64,000 nucleotides of DNA from Cladorhizidae sp. MBARI D1340-BT2. Taxonomy: Eukaryota > Porifera > Demospongiae > Poecilosclerida > Cladorhizidae. A program made the translations under genes and the position numbers. The stretch lies in the NCBI GenBank assembly GCA_028752905.1, contig JAQNBH010000007.1, positions 17,911,233-17,975,232 on the forward strand, in the 5' to 3' direction. The notes beneath the pieces were generated by a model. It saw only the letters and a program-made list of their open reading frames with translations. It made no database searches and was not told the DNA's origin. This document shows, piece after piece, positions 11,598 to 46,036 of the stretch (position 1 is its first letter; every line of letters begins with the position of its first letter).

Positions 11598-13856
11598 ATG
11601 GATATCCGAAAATATTTCAGCGTCAGCACTAGCACCCAAAATGAAAAGGAGCAATCTTCCGCTTCTACCGAGCCCGCTTTGGATCTAGACCCTCAGTCTG
11701 CTGGCCCAAGCGTACTGGAGGTGAGAACCAATGAGGCTACTTGTACTGATTTAGTTTCAGTTACAAACAGTTCATTACCTGATGATCTCCCTGTCCCAAC
11801 ACCTGGAAACGTAATTTTCAAAAGAGATATGGTAGTCAAAGGTCCCACCCAACCACGCAAGTATAATTTTCCAAAGAAAAAGTTCAACAATGGTAATTTA
11901 TCATTCAACCCAGCCTGGTATGATGTCAAAGAAGCAAGTGGTTGGTTGGAGTATTCTGCAAAAAGTAAAATTTACTGTTTTGCATGTCGTTTATTTGAAA
12001 ATGATCTCAGAGAGAAAAATGAGCCAAATTGGATGTCGGTAGGAGTTTGTAACTGGAAGAAGGTGCTGGAAAAAAACATTTCCTTCAGATCGACAGGCAC
12101 GTAGATGTCATGTTAGACAAAGGCCGAGGGGAAGAAATTAGCAACAAGAAATTGAGATAAATAGGCGACCTAGCACGATTGATAGATATAGCAAAAACAT
12201 TAGCAATACCATTTAGAGGTCACAATGAGAAGATTCATTACAAAGGGGAAACTTTTTGGAAATAGTTGGTTTGTTAAGTCGATGGGAACCCCCAGTCTTT
12301 GCTGAATACATGGAAAGTGGAGCAAGAAACTGTACATACCTTTCTAACAGGGGCTCAAAATGACCTTATTAAAGCTATGGGAGATCTTGTACTGAGGCAG
12401 ATAGTGGAAGATGTAAAACTGACCAAAAATGTCCTATCTTGATGGATGAAACTACTGATGTATCTGGGAAGGAGCAAGTGTCTGGTCTTGGTTAGATTTG
12501 TGGATAGTGAAGAAGTCATCCAAGAGCGTATAATTGGCTTCAGTGCTGTTGACTCCAAAAACAGACTCAGAAACACTATTCAAGCTTCTCAGTGATACTT
12601 TGAGTAGTTGTTGTCTGAGCTGGTCACAAGTAAGAGGCCAGTGCTATAATGGGGCCAGCAATATGAATGGACAACATCATGGTCTTCAGGCAAGAGTCAA
12701 AGTTGAGGCACCCAAAGCTCTTTATGTGCACTGTTATGCACATTGCCTCAACTTGTAACAAGATAGCAAGGAACTTCTTTGGAACTCTTGAAGCATTGTA
12801 TTGTTTCATTCGCCAGAGTACTTGTTGACACAGCTTGTTTCAGACACTGCAGTGTGAGTTTGAGACAACTACTGATGAAACTGGAAAGCTTGCGATCAAA
12901 AAGCTTTGCGAAACTACAGATATGAAGCCATAAAGGCAATCGAGGCAAATTTCCAAGTCATTTTTTAACTACTTTGTACTATCGAAGATGAAACATCACA
13001 GGCAAAGGCTGCAGAGGTTTATTGCACCAATTTCAGAGCTTTGAGTTTCTCCTTGCCATGGCTGTGCTAAAGCAGCTCCTGGAGCTTACCAATACCATAA
13101 GTCAGTATCTTCAATCTAGGCAGATTGACTTAGGAGCAGCAGTTGGATCCATCAAGGCCACAGTCACTGTTTTAGGAGACAGAGAACTGAAGACAAGTTT
13201 CAGGAGTTCTTTGAGACAGCTACTTCTCTTGCTAACACAATTGGTGCTGATATTCCCACAATGCTCTCTGCATGGAGGAAGAGAGTCACGCTGCGACTTG
13301 ATCATATGTGGCATACTGAGCATCATCATGAAACGGTTGAAAGTAAGTACAGAGCAGAATTTTACTATCAGGTACTGGACGTATTGATAGAATAAATAGA
13401 AAGGCAATTCTCACAAGAAACACAGACCCTCTTAGTTTCTTTCAGCTACCTCCAGCCTGAAAAACTGAAGCGGGGTGAGGAGCAAGAAACTGACAGCAAC
13501 TTGCAGTACCTAGCTGAGTTCTATGGAATGAATGAATCAGCTCTGAAAACAGAGTACCTATTCCCTGTTTAAGGAATCTAGGAGAGACCTTCTTCAAAAT
13601 TGCAAAACAGTTCTGGATGTATTACAAGTTTTGCATCAGACTGATCTGCACAGTGTATGGAGAACTATACCAACTTTATCGTATGTTTGTCACACTTCCT
13701 GTGACCACAGCATCCTGTGAGAGAAGCTTTAGTAAACTCACCATTGTTAAAAACAAGCTTCGATCCACGACAGCTCAAGAGAGAGTTGAGAACTTAATGA
13801 TTCTTTTTGTTGAAAATGATATCACTGCTAAGCTAAATTATGACTCTATTTATTGA
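11598..13856 (+). pseudogene. hAT transposase pseudogene (TTF/ZMYM type)
   Basis: The ATG at 11598 opens 168 codons beginning MDIRKYFSV, then a low-complexity acidic stretch, then a TTF-type finger region (FNPAWYDVKEASGWLEYSA, IYCFACRLF). After a frame break, later fragments read DETTDVSGKEQVS (first catalytic region, about 12442-12480), CYNGASNMNG (about 12640-12670, where hATs normally have YDGAS, so a catalytic aspartate is changed to asparagine) and VHCYAHCLNL. The dimerisation region is at 13617-13856 (LPVTTASCERSFSKLTIVKN). At least four frame changes or stops interrupt it. The layout matches the ZMYM1-like hAT group. It is a dead copy; its termini were not identified. Confidence 0.85.
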
Positions 13857-14330
13857 CACCTTTGCGTCCATGGGACCTCGACGAATGCAATTATGATACC
13901 AAAAAATATAACATTTAATATATATAAATCAATGGCCTTGATGTTAATTTCTGTATGACATAAATTTCCTGGAGGTGATATATTAATGCAGACCATCCTG
14001 AGCTATTTTGCATGCACCATGCAATTGTCAGCTATGTTTCTCCCCCCCCCCCCCCCCCCCCCCCCCAACATAGTAATGCTGTGCACACCTGGGGGGAGGG
14101 GGGGCATGCTCCAATTAGAGTACACGGCCATTACAGTGGGTCATCGCTGTTTAAGGAGTTGTCTAGTCTTATGCAATGCAAAAATGCATCCCAAGAAGTA
14201 CTACAGAAAAGTTTAAAGAGTAAAAGCTATAGAAGGTCCCTAAACCGCCTTTTTTGTTTTTGTAAGCATTCAATGCACAGGCTTAAAGTATAGCTGGTTG
14301 ACTATCGTTTGTATAATATTAATTTTTGGA
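13857..14330. other. Intergenic, C- and G-runs
   Basis: Sequence between the hAT relic and the SKP1 upstream region. It has a C-run of about 25 at 14042-14066 and a G-rich stretch at 14091-14104, possibly the remains of a transposon end. No gene is recognised. Confidence 0.4.
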
Positions 14331-14499
14331 CTAGCGTGGGGACTGCGCGGCTAAAGTTTGTGGGGACTGCGCGGAGCGCATTAAGCACATGAACTTTGAC
14401 CTGCAGTCAACGTCCCGTACCTAACCCGAACCTATACATTACCGCCCAATTCGCGTGGGTTGAAACGTGCACTGTCTGTTTACAGACTCTTGTTACAAC
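14331..14499 (+). promoter_or_regulatory. Probable SKP1 promoter-proximal and 5' untranslated region
   Basis: Immediately upstream of the SKP1 start the sequence becomes GC-richer and contains a direct repeat of gtggggactgcgcgg (14336-14350 and 14360-14374). The position suggests a promoter element, but no TATA box or known factor site is recognised and the transcription start is unknown. Confidence 0.4.
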
Positions 14500-35755
<21,256 letters not shown>

Positions 35756-36734
35756 AGCAGAAAGACATGTCCATGCATGTGCAGGAATACAAACATTGAT
35801 ATACATATATTATACAATTTAAGATTAGTACTATATATGCACTTACAGCTCAAACCATGACCAAATATTTATACTGTCAGCCTATTAGTATGGACCTTGC
35901 TTAGTAATGTTGCCAGGGAGATCCTCGAGTTATTGTCACTTTCATGCCACAATACTGTGGCTGTATTATATACGATGCCATTGTTCTAATATTAATTTTA
36001 AATTCTCTTTGATTACGAAGCATGCACGTCATAATTATCAGAGTAGTTTTACATCACCCTCAAAGGCCTGACTAACTAAATACCAGTGAGGTGAGATGTT
36101 GGTTCTGGAGAATCTTCCAGGTGCGTGCTCACGAGGAGAATTCATCCAAACAGCATGCTCACAAGCAAGACTCTGGAAGCAATGGTCACTAACCCGATGA
36201 CTTATCCTCTTAACAGGTGAAGAATTTATCCAGATGTCAGTGTGCTGTCTGGAATTTCTGGTTGATCTCCAATGTGATGACATCTAAGTTTAAACTTGAC
36301 TTCTTTCTCCTGAACTCAGTCAGATGGTGCCACTTTGGGCACTTGACACTTGATGACTTCTGGTACTGATGTCTGGATCTATATACCTCTCCACAAGGGT
36401 TGGGTTGGGCTGGGGTTTCACCAGGGTTATTGTGTACGGGCAGATTTTTTCTTATGGTTGGTTGGGAGAGGGAGGAAGGGAGGAGGGGGAGGGGGGGGGG
36501 GGGGGGGGGGGAATTGTTAGTTATCACAAAAAACAAAAACAAAAAACAGTAATGCTAACGGGATATCATAAGACGGGATATCATAAGACCACACTAAAAA
36601 GTTTTATGGCATGATTTGATGGTGTTGAGTGTACAGGATTGACTGGTGGCCATTTTTTGTTCACACACGGGCTATAACTGATTAGAGTTGCGACTGATAG
36701 AAGTGTGGCCATTAATGCTTCTGGTGGGGATGTG
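35756..36734. other. SKP1 3' flank
   Basis: No canonical AATAAA was found close to the stop. A reading frame at 36038-36283 (-) includes HCFQSLACEHAVWMNSP but is not recognised. A G-rich tract at 36475-36512 ends in about 22 consecutive G. Confidence 0.4.
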
Positions 36735-37857
36735 GTTACTAATAACTCCTAGGTGACTGATAGAATGGCTCCTAGGTGACTCTGATAGAATGGCTCCTAG
36801 GTGACTGATAGAATGGCTCCTAGGTGACTCTGATAGAATGACTCTTAGGTGACTCTGATAGAATGGCTCCTAGGTGACTCTGACAGAATGGCTCCTAGGT
36901 GACTCTGATAGAATGACTCCTAGGAGACTCTGATAGAATGACTCCTAGGTGACTGATAGAATGGCTCCTAGGTGACTCTGATAGAATGGCCTCTGATAGA
37001 ATGACTCCTAGGTGACTCTGATAGAATGGCTCCTAGGTGACTCTGATAGAATGGCTCCTAGGTGACTCTGATAGAATGGCTCCTAGGTGACTCTGATAGA
37101 ATGGCTCCTAGGTGACTCTGATAGAATGGCTCCTAGGTGACTCTGATAGAATGGCTCCTAGGTGACTCTGATAGAATGGCTCCTAGGTGACTCTGATAGA
37201 ATGACTCCTATAGGTGACTCTGATGGAATGACTCCTAGGTGACTCTGATAGAATGGCTCCTAGGTGACTCTGATAGAATGACTCCTCGGTGACTCTGATA
37301 GAATGGCTCCTAGGTGACTCTGATAGAATGGCTCCTAGGTGACTCTGATAGAATGGCTCCTAGGTGACTCTGATAGAATGACTCCTAGGTGACTCTGATA
37401 GAATGGCTCCTAGGTGACTCTGATAGAATGACTCCTAGGTGACTGATAGAATAGCCCCTAGGTGACTCTGATAGAATGACTCCTAGGTGACTCTGATAGA
37501 ATGACTCCTAGGTGACTCTGATAGAATGACTCCTAGGTGACTCTGATAGAATGACTCCTAGGTGACTCTGATAGAATGGCTCCTAGGCGACTCTGATAGA
37601 ATGGCTCCTAGGTGACTCTGATAGAATGGCTCTTAGGTGACTCTGATAGAATGGCTCCTAGGTGACTCTGATAGAATGGCTCCTAGGTGACTCTGATAGA
37701 ATGACTCCTAGGTGACTCTGATAGAATGACTCCTAGGTGACTCTGAAAGAATGGCTCCTAGGTGACTCTGATAGAATGACTCCAAGGTGACTCTGATAGA
37801 ATGACTCCTAGGTGACTCTGATAGAATGGCTCCTAGGTGACTGATAGAATGACTCCT
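36735..37857. repeat. 25-bp satellite, left part
   Basis: Tandem array of gactctgatagaatggctcc followed by taggt (25 bp). The main variant alternates ggctcc and gactcc; shortened units lack actct. Every unit carries the palindrome CCTAGG. The array is cut at 37857 by a hAT-like element and resumes in phase at 40815. Confidence 0.97.
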
Positions 37858-40814
37858 CAGGGCCGGATCCAGGAATTTTAACAAGGGGGGGTTGTTGATC
37901 ATATGTACAGGTATCCAATGGATCATTGGCCATAAGGCCTCCCATTCAGAACACAAAACTGATAATTCACCACAGTTTAACTATCTGAAAATTCACCACA
38001 ACTTGAGACGCATCTCATAGTACTCAAATGTTAACAACTGCCATAGAAAAACAACGAAAATATATGTACTTAAATATAACGATAAAATAGATTGATTTAA
38101 CAGTAGTTATTCAGTAAAAAGTGACGCTTCCAACATCCTTTTCGGATGTGCCTGCACAAACGCATGGCAAATATCATCCACAGGTATTCGTTCCTTGTAG
38201 GCATAGCAATAATTCCCATATCAGAAAAACGTTATTCTGTCATTGTAGATCGCATTGATCCTTCTCAATAAAGAAAAAAAGCGTTCTGCTTCAGCGCTTG
38301 TAATCGGCAATGTGCAAGTTATTAATAAAAGGTGATGGATGTTTGGGAATGCATCCATATCACAATTTGAAAGAGCTGATAGGATAATCTCAGGTAATAA
38401 AGTGTCATCACTATGGTCTGCATTCAACCACATAACCTGCCGCCTCCTGAGTTCACTTGCTAATGACCTAGGAAATGGAAGATCCCTTTCCCAATACAGC
38501 AAGTCATCCAGACCATTTTTGACCAAGTCCATTGATGTGCTATGTATAATTGACGGAATCAAAGTGAGCAACATTTTAGCATGGGAGTTGTCCTCAGAAA
38601 ATCTCTCTTTCATTTGAGTGATCAGAGAGTCAAGAAGAGGAATAGCAACTGCTCTTTTGTAGTGGACAATTGGAGTATCGCTTGAAGTATTGCTTCTATT
38701 CCTTCGCAAACTCATCTTCCTGGGAACAGATTCAGCAACCGACATTATCTGCCATCTGTAGAATTTCTTCATACCAGAAACTGAAAATGGTGTCGATATT
38801 GTTTCTTGTGGTTTCAATGTTGTCAATTACTGTACTGACCATTTTATGAGCATCAAAGACATCTTGGTCCTGTTTCTGAAGTTTTGATGCCATAATTTTT
38901 ACTTCGTCAAGGATATTCTTTGTTATGATGAATACAGCTATAAAGAAAGTGAAGCTTTCAGCCCTTGTGCTTTCACTTTGGTATCTCTGTCTCAATTCCA
39001 GCTCCCAGATTCAGAAACTAAGTCTGGATACTCAGCTGGTGAAACGATGGCATCTAAGAAAGTGACTAATGTCTCCTACAGCTTACTTCAAAACAATGCC
39101 TTTCTACCCAGCATGTTTTGCAAAGTCCTGGAAGTTTAGAATGGGATGAATCAGAAAGGTCTTTTTTCAAGGTCAATTCAAACATTCTTTGCCGCTTGGG
39201 ACTGTTTGTTAAAAACTTCATTAATAAGCTGATGAGATTCCTTACCTCATAAACCTACGATGCAGCAATTGAAAGATAAGAAACAGTGGGTATACAAAGC
39301 CAAGCGAGAAATCTCTTCTTGCACAGCTGCAATTTCAGATGACATCACAGCAGCACGGTAATATGCCTGACCACTAATATTTGCTGGATTTAAAGACACC
39401 GATGGATGAGAAAGGGATTCCAAGATCTTGGAGAAATTGCTGAAGCATTTGCTTTCTCCAAACTAATAAAATGTATCAAGCATCCCTGATAATGATTTTT
39501 TAATGACTTTAAATTGACAAATCTTAAGCACACCGAGATAATTTCTTGATTGGCATGGGGATCATAACTTACCTTTTACAGTTATCCCGAAGCTGTTTGG
39601 TTAAACTTTCCCTAATTTTACAGGCATAGATATGAATCACCTGGTTTTGTATTGTTTTGGTAGCATTTCCTTTGGTAAACAAAATATGTTACTGAAGACA
39701 ACTATTTTTCTGTGCCAAGAGCGGTAGTAGAGCTATGAAGTTACCTCTGTCATCAGCAAAATCCTCAGCAAAATCCACTTTATTATCCTTATTACCCCTG
39801 AAAGGCAAGCCTTGCTTTGACAAGTATTCCACACAAAGCACAATTTGGTGAAGGACTTCTCTATTTTGTTCTGCTTATTGAGCTTTTTGGTTCATCAGTT
39901 TAGTATCGACTCGTGCATCAGGATTTCTGAAATTGTGCTGAAAAAGATCAGATGCATTGCATTCTTCTCATGCCGAACAAGAATGCCATCCTTTCCAAGT
40001 GCCTTCAAATAAGGCATTTGGGCATGTACTAAAACACCTGGTTTTGCTCCTGTGCTGCCACCCGTATCTGGTTGCTCAGGGAAAAGCACACAATAACTAC
40101 CTTTTAGCTATTCGCTATATGAAAGCCATGGAAACTTGTCTAGCCATTGATGCTGAAAATGCACATTCCAAGTTTTACCTTGCTTAGTTACTTCATGAGA
40201 ATAAAGAACATCAGTCGAAGCTGGCTTGTAATGACAAGAAAGATATTGATTTCTTTGAATATCTGTAATATTCTTGCTCAAATGATATATGAATCATGTG
40301 AAGCATTTATTACTGACCCTAGGTCAATAATCTTAGCATGAGGTGTACAGCTACTAGCTATTGAAAGCTCAGAAGTAGAACATGTTGCAGCAGACACAGT
40401 TGTTCCACAAATGCCAGTCACAACAGTAGAAGCTGTACCTTGAGAATGACATATTGCTGTTGCTGAATCATATGAGCATGGTCTTTTGGAAGGACCAGGC
40501 TCTTCTTCAGGTTCCAGTAACCTTCATGATCACAATGATGATAATAATAATGTATGTCCTAAGAATATGCTTAGATATTTACCTTTTAAGCATAGCATTG
40601 AGATTCATACAGCTTACAGTTGATTTTCATTTTCCAGACATGACATGTGCCTTAGATATGGCTATGTAATGAACTACAGGCTGACAGCTGCTACTGGATA
40701 GCTAGTTACATGTGTTAAGGGATATGAAGTATTGATCATACATGTCACATGCATGATCAATACCTCAAAAGGGGGGGTTGCAACCCCCACAACCCCCCTC
40801 TGGATCCGGCCCTG
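37858..40814 (-). mobile_element. 2.96-kb hAT-like element inserted in the satellite
   Basis: Perfect 15-bp terminal inverted repeats CAGGGCCGGATCCAG, flanked on both sides by ctcct (37853-37857 and 40815-40819), a 5-bp duplication of satellite sequence. G-tracts lie just inside both ends (37886-37892 and 40770-40776) and a C-tract at 40793-40798. The transposase remains run on the - strand. Confidence 0.95.
38221..40180 (-). pseudogene. hAT transposase relic in the satellite
   Basis: The best piece is 38221-38826 (-, 201 codons): LPFPRSLASELRRRQVMWLN and then FPNIHHLLLITCTLPITSAE, AERFFSLLRRI, the hAT C-terminal dimerisation region. Earlier protein segments occur in other frames up to about 40100, including GLPFRGNKDNKVDFAEDFAD (about 39760-39815), which precedes the catalytic core in ZMYM1/P52rIPK-like hATs. 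Many stops and frame changes are present and the N-terminal finger is not recognisable. Confidence 0.8.
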
Positions 40815-43800
40815 CTCCTAGGTGACTCTGATAGAATCACTCCTAGGTGACCCTGATAGAATGGCTCCTAGGTGACTCTGATAGAATGACTCCTAGGTGA
40901 CTCTGATAGAATGACTCCTAGGTGACTGATAGAATGACTCCTAGGTGACTCTGATAGAATGACTCCTAGGTGACTCTGATAGAATGACTCCTAGGTGACT
41001 CTGATAGAATGACTCCTAGGTGAGACTGATAGAATGACTCCTAGGTGACTCTGATAGAATGACACTCTGATAGAATGGCTCCTAGGTGACTCTGATAGAA
41101 TGGCTCCTAGGTGACTCTGATAGAATGGCTCCTAGGTGACTCTGATAGAACGACTCCTAGGTGACTCTGATAGAATGGCTCCTAGGTGACTCTGATAGAA
41201 TGGCTCCTAGGTGACTCTGATAAAATGACTCCTAGGTGACTCTGATAGAATGGCTCCTAGGTGACTCTGATAGAATGGCTCCTGGTGACTCTGATAGAAT
41301 GACTCCTAGGTGACTCTGATAGAATAGCTCCTAGGTGACTCTGATATAATGGCTCCTAGGTGACTCTGATAGAATGGCTCCTAGGTGACTCTGATAGAAT
41401 GGCTCCTAGGTGACTCTGATAGAATGGCTCCTAGGTGACTCTGATAGAATGGCTCCTAGGTGACTCTGATAGAATGGCTCCTAGTCATTCTGATAGAATG
41501 ACTCCTAGGTGACTCTGATAGAATAGCCCCTAGGTGACTCTGATAGAATGACTCCTCGGTGACTCTGATAGAATGGCTCCTAGGCGACTCTGATAGAATG
41601 GCTCCTAGGTGACTCTGATAGAAAGACTCCTAGGTGACTCTGATAGAATGACTCCTAGGTGACTCTGATAGAATGGCTCCTAGGTGACTCTGATAGAATG
41701 GCTCCTAGTCATTCTGATAGAATGACTCCTAGGTGACTCTGATAGAATAGCCCCTAGGTGACTCTGATAGAATGACTCCTCGGTGACTCTTATAGAATGG
41801 CTCCTAGGCGACTCTGATAGAATGGCTCCTAGGTGACTCTGATAGAATGACTCCTAGGTGACTCTGATAGAATGACTCCTAGGTGACTCTGATAGAATGA
41901 CTCCTAGGTGACTCTGATAGAATGGCTCCTAGGTGACTCTGATAGAATGACTCCTAGGTGACTCTGATAGAATGGCTCCTATGTGACTCTGATAGAATGG
42001 CTCCTAGGTAACTCTGATAGAATGACTCCTAGGTGACTGATAGAATGACTCCTAGGTGACTCTGATAGAATGACTCCTAGGTGATTCTGATAGAATGACT
42101 CCTAGGCGACCTGATAGAATGACTCCTAGGTGACTCTGATAGAATGACTCCTAGGTGACTCTGATAGAATGACTCCTAGGTGACTCTGATAGAATGACTC
42201 CTAGGTGAGACTGATAGAATGACTCCTAGGTGACTCTGATAGAATGACACTCTGATAGAATGGCTCCTAGGTGACTCTGATAGAATGGCTCCTAGGTGAC
42301 TCTGATAGAATGGCTCCTAGGTGACTCTGATAGAACGACTCCTAGGTGACTCTGATAGAATGGCTCCTAGGTGACTCTGATAGAATGGCTCCTAGGTGAC
42401 TCTGATAAAATGACTCCTAGGTGACTCTGATAGAATGGCTCCTAGGTGACTCTGATAGAATGGCTCCTGGTGACTCTGATAGAATGACTCCTAGGTGACT
42501 CTGATAGAATGGCTCCTAGGTGACTCTGATAGAATGGCTCCTAGGTGACTCTGATAGAATGGCTCCTAGGTGTCTCTGATAGAATGGCTCCTAGTCATTC
42601 TGATAGAATGACTCCTAGGTGACTCTGATAGAATAGCCCCTAGGTGACTCTGATAGAATGACTCCTCGGTGACTCTGATAGAATGGCTCCTAGGCGACTC
42701 TGATAGAATGGCTCCTAGGTGACTCTGATAGAAAGACTCCTAGGTGACTCTGATAGAATGACTCCTAGGTGACTCTGATAGAATGACTCCTAGGTAACTC
42801 TGATAGAATGGCTCCTAGGTGACTCTGATAGAATGGCTCCTAGTCATTCTGATAGAATGACTCCTAGGTGACTCTGATAGAATAGCCCCTAGGTGACTCT
42901 GATAGAATGACTCCTCGGTGACTCTTATAGAATGGCTCCTAGGTGACTCTGATAGAATGGCTCCTAGGTGACTCTGATAGAATGACTCCTAGGTGACTCT
43001 GATAGAATGACTCCTAGGTGACTCTGATAGAATGACTCCTAGGTGACTCTGATAGAATGGCTCCTAGGTGACTCTGATAGAATGACTCCTAGGTGACTCT
43101 GATAGAATGGCTCCTAGGTGACTCTGATAGAATGGCTCCTAGGCGACTCTGATAGAATGGCTCCTATGTGACTCTGATAGAATGACTCCTAGGTGACTCT
43201 GATAGAATGACTCCTAGGTAACTCTGATAGAATGGCTCCTAGGTGACTCTGATAGAATGGCTCCTAGTCATTCTGATAGAATGACTCCTAGGTGACTCTG
43301 ATAGAATAGCCCCTAGGTGACTCTGATAGAATGACTCCTCGGTGACTCTTATAGAATGGCTCCTAGGTGACTCTGATAGAATGGCTCCTAGGTGACTCTG
43401 ATAGAATGACTCCTAGGTGACTCTGATAGAATGACTCCTAGGTGACTCTGATAGAATGACTCCTAGGTGACTCTGATAGAATGGCTCCTAGGTGACTCTG
43501 ATAGAATGACTCCTAGGTGACTCTGATAGAATGGCTCCTAGGTGACTCTGATAGAATGGCTCCTAGGCGACTCTGATAGAATGGCTCCTATGTGACTCTG
43601 ATAGAATGGCTCCTAGGTAACTCTGATAGAATGGCTCCTAGGTGACTCTGATAGAATGGCTCCTAGGTGACTCTGATAGAATGGCTCCTTGGTAACTCTG
43701 ATAGAATGGCTCCTAGGTGACTCTGATAGAATGGCTCCTAGGTGACTCTGATAGAATGACTCCTAGGTGACTCTGATAGAATGGCTCCTAGGTGACTCTG

Positions 43801-44030
43801 ATAGAATAGCTCCTAGATGACTCTGATAGAATGGCTCCTAGGTGACTCTGATAGAATGACTCCTAGGTGACTCTGATAGAATGGCTCCTAGGTGACTCTG
43901 ATAGAATAGCTCCTAGGTGACTCTGATAGAATGGCTCCTAGGTGACTCTGATAGAATGGCTCATAGGTGATTCTGTTAAAATGACTCATAGGCGAGTGCG
44001 ATTGAGGTAATGGTTCTAGTGACTCTGATA
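40815..44030. repeat. 25-bp satellite, right part with higher-order repeats
   Basis: Continues the array interrupted at 37857. A rare variant, ctagtcattctgatagaat followed two units later by gaatagccccta, recurs near 41484, 41706, 42592, 42842 and 43266. A gacactctgatag junction recurs near 41062 and 42247. So blocks of roughly 0.2-1.2 kb were amplified secondarily. Units decay after about 43950. Confidence 0.96.
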
Positions 44031-46036
44031 GAAGATGGGCTCCTCAAAGGTTTTTTTGTAGAGGTGTGGTTCTTGATAGAGGTGTGATTACAATGCTCAT
44101 GTGGCTTACTTCACATACACATGACATCATGCACAGTATTTCATGGGTCTCTCCTTGCCAGGCCACACCTAGCTGAAGTTGAAAAAACCTCCACAAAAGA
44201 AACTAACTACGATGATGTGGCAGCTAAAGTGACAGTAATGGAGCATGTAAAGGAAGGAAAGTTAGAGGAAGAGTATCTAATGGTCTTAATCTGCGTAGGG
44301 AGTAAGAGGAGTTAGGAAGTGGAAGCTTTGCAATATCACTAATGTAGAGAGACGAGTGAACAAGAGCAGGTCCTCGGGGTAGTCATGAGTGTACACATGG
44401 CACGGAGAAGAACGAGAGCCTGAAATAATACTGAACCAGCTCTGATAGAAAGACGAGAGGAAGGTTGAGGGAAGAGGAGGTGTTCAGGAGAGGTTTGTGT
44501 GGCACAGAGTTGAACTTCCTTCTTCTTTTTTTACATCAAAGAGCACACTGCACTTGAATTAAGCAAATGTCTGAACAAAGCCCAAACTGCTTGTCACTGA
44601 ATCACTGAAACATTTGGAGTGGGAATGTGCTAATTATTATACGTAATATGTGGCATTTAATTTTTTTACTTGTTTGAAAGAGTTGGGAGATTGGGAGACA
44701 ATCCTTAGGGGAGGAAGAGAATGCTTCCAATGATGGGGGGGAAATATCTGTGGAGAGGGAGCTGTTAAAGATGAGTGAAACAGCACTGATATGGAGGGGT
44801 GTGTGGATTTAAGCATTCTTGATTTGTCAGAAGGAATGCAGGAAAGAGGACTAATAATCTCGTCTGGTGAGCTGAGGAGATCACAAGGACAAGGGGAGGA
44901 TTAGAGACAGGAAGCAGGAAGAGTTGGGGGGGGGGAGGTTGAAAAGAAGTGATTTAGAACTTCAGCTTTTCACTTAGGGGGAGTGCAGGTCTGACCTTCG
45001 TATGTGATAGTAGAATACAAGGGGATCTCCCCTTCCCCACCTTGATAACTTTCCAAAATTTGTTTGAATTTGGAGTTGTTGGAAAAAGTGTATTGTAGAG
45101 CAGAAGAGTGAAGGTGTATGGTGGCGATATCGGTAAACTGCAAGATATCAGATCTAAGAGATCTGGCAGATGAGTATAATGTATATCTAACGTTAATTCT
45201 TCAGATCCAGGGAGAGGGGTTTTATTTTGATAAATTTCAACATGGAAAAGAGATGACCGGAGAGGAACTTCGAGACCTAACTGCTTATCAGAGGTTAAGA
45301 AGGGAGACTTTAATAGATTGGGAGAGAAGAAAAAATCGGTGTTTAGAAAACTGTCAACCTGCCTTTGATCAACAGAGTTGGGGGATCATCTATAAAGTGA
45401 TTTTTACCGTCCGTTTTATTTACGGGAGGGGTAGAGCTGGTGAAGAATAGAGGGAATTAACTTACACAAGATATGAATAAAGAGTTCTTTAAAGATGAAG
45501 AGATGGTTTGAGTATCATATAACCAGACTGGATGAGGTGGTGAGGGAGATGGAGAATCAGAGATGAGAGGCAGAGAGAAAAGTGTGGTTAATAATGGGAG
45601 AGACTTCGCAGTGGGTGGGAGTGAGGATGGAGGCTAAGTAAACAACCAATTGCCTGAAAGGCGAGTTGGATGGTGGACAATTTGATGAATGGGGAAAAGG
45701 TCTCGCGTCATGAATCTTATCCAAGGGGTGGTGAAGGCAATGAGAAGTTGACATTAAAATCCCCTACCTACATCATAGTATGGAGAGATGGACAGGATAG
45801 GTGTAAGTGATTGGGTGATGGTCGACTGTAAAATGTGGATTGGTGAGTTTGGTAGCGTGAGGGAGGACTTGCTTGATCATAATTATTTGTGGGTTAAAAA
45901 ACAAAAAACTCAATAATTTTGGACTAAAAAAATTCTGTGTGGTATCCCTTGTATAGTGGAGTTGCAATCAATTATGGCTTAATTATTATCACCGAGATAA
46001 AATTAAAAAAACTTACAAGCAACTTGACACCTTTAA
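44031..46036. other. Purine-rich intergenic region
   Basis: Long AG-rich stretches (for example 44690-44900) resembling those near 15400-16160 and 48820-49320. They may be old LINE sequence, but no reverse transcriptase motif is visible. No host gene is recognised. Confidence 0.4.
45118..45450 (+). other. Hypothetical reading frame, 110 codons
   Basis: ATG-initiated frame starting MVAISVNCKISDLRDLADEY, with a charged middle (GEELRDLTAYQRLRRETLID, WERRKNRCLENC). It is not repetitive and looks compositionally like protein, but I do not recognise a family and no splice-supported neighbours are seen. It may be part of a transposon relic. Confidence 0.2.
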
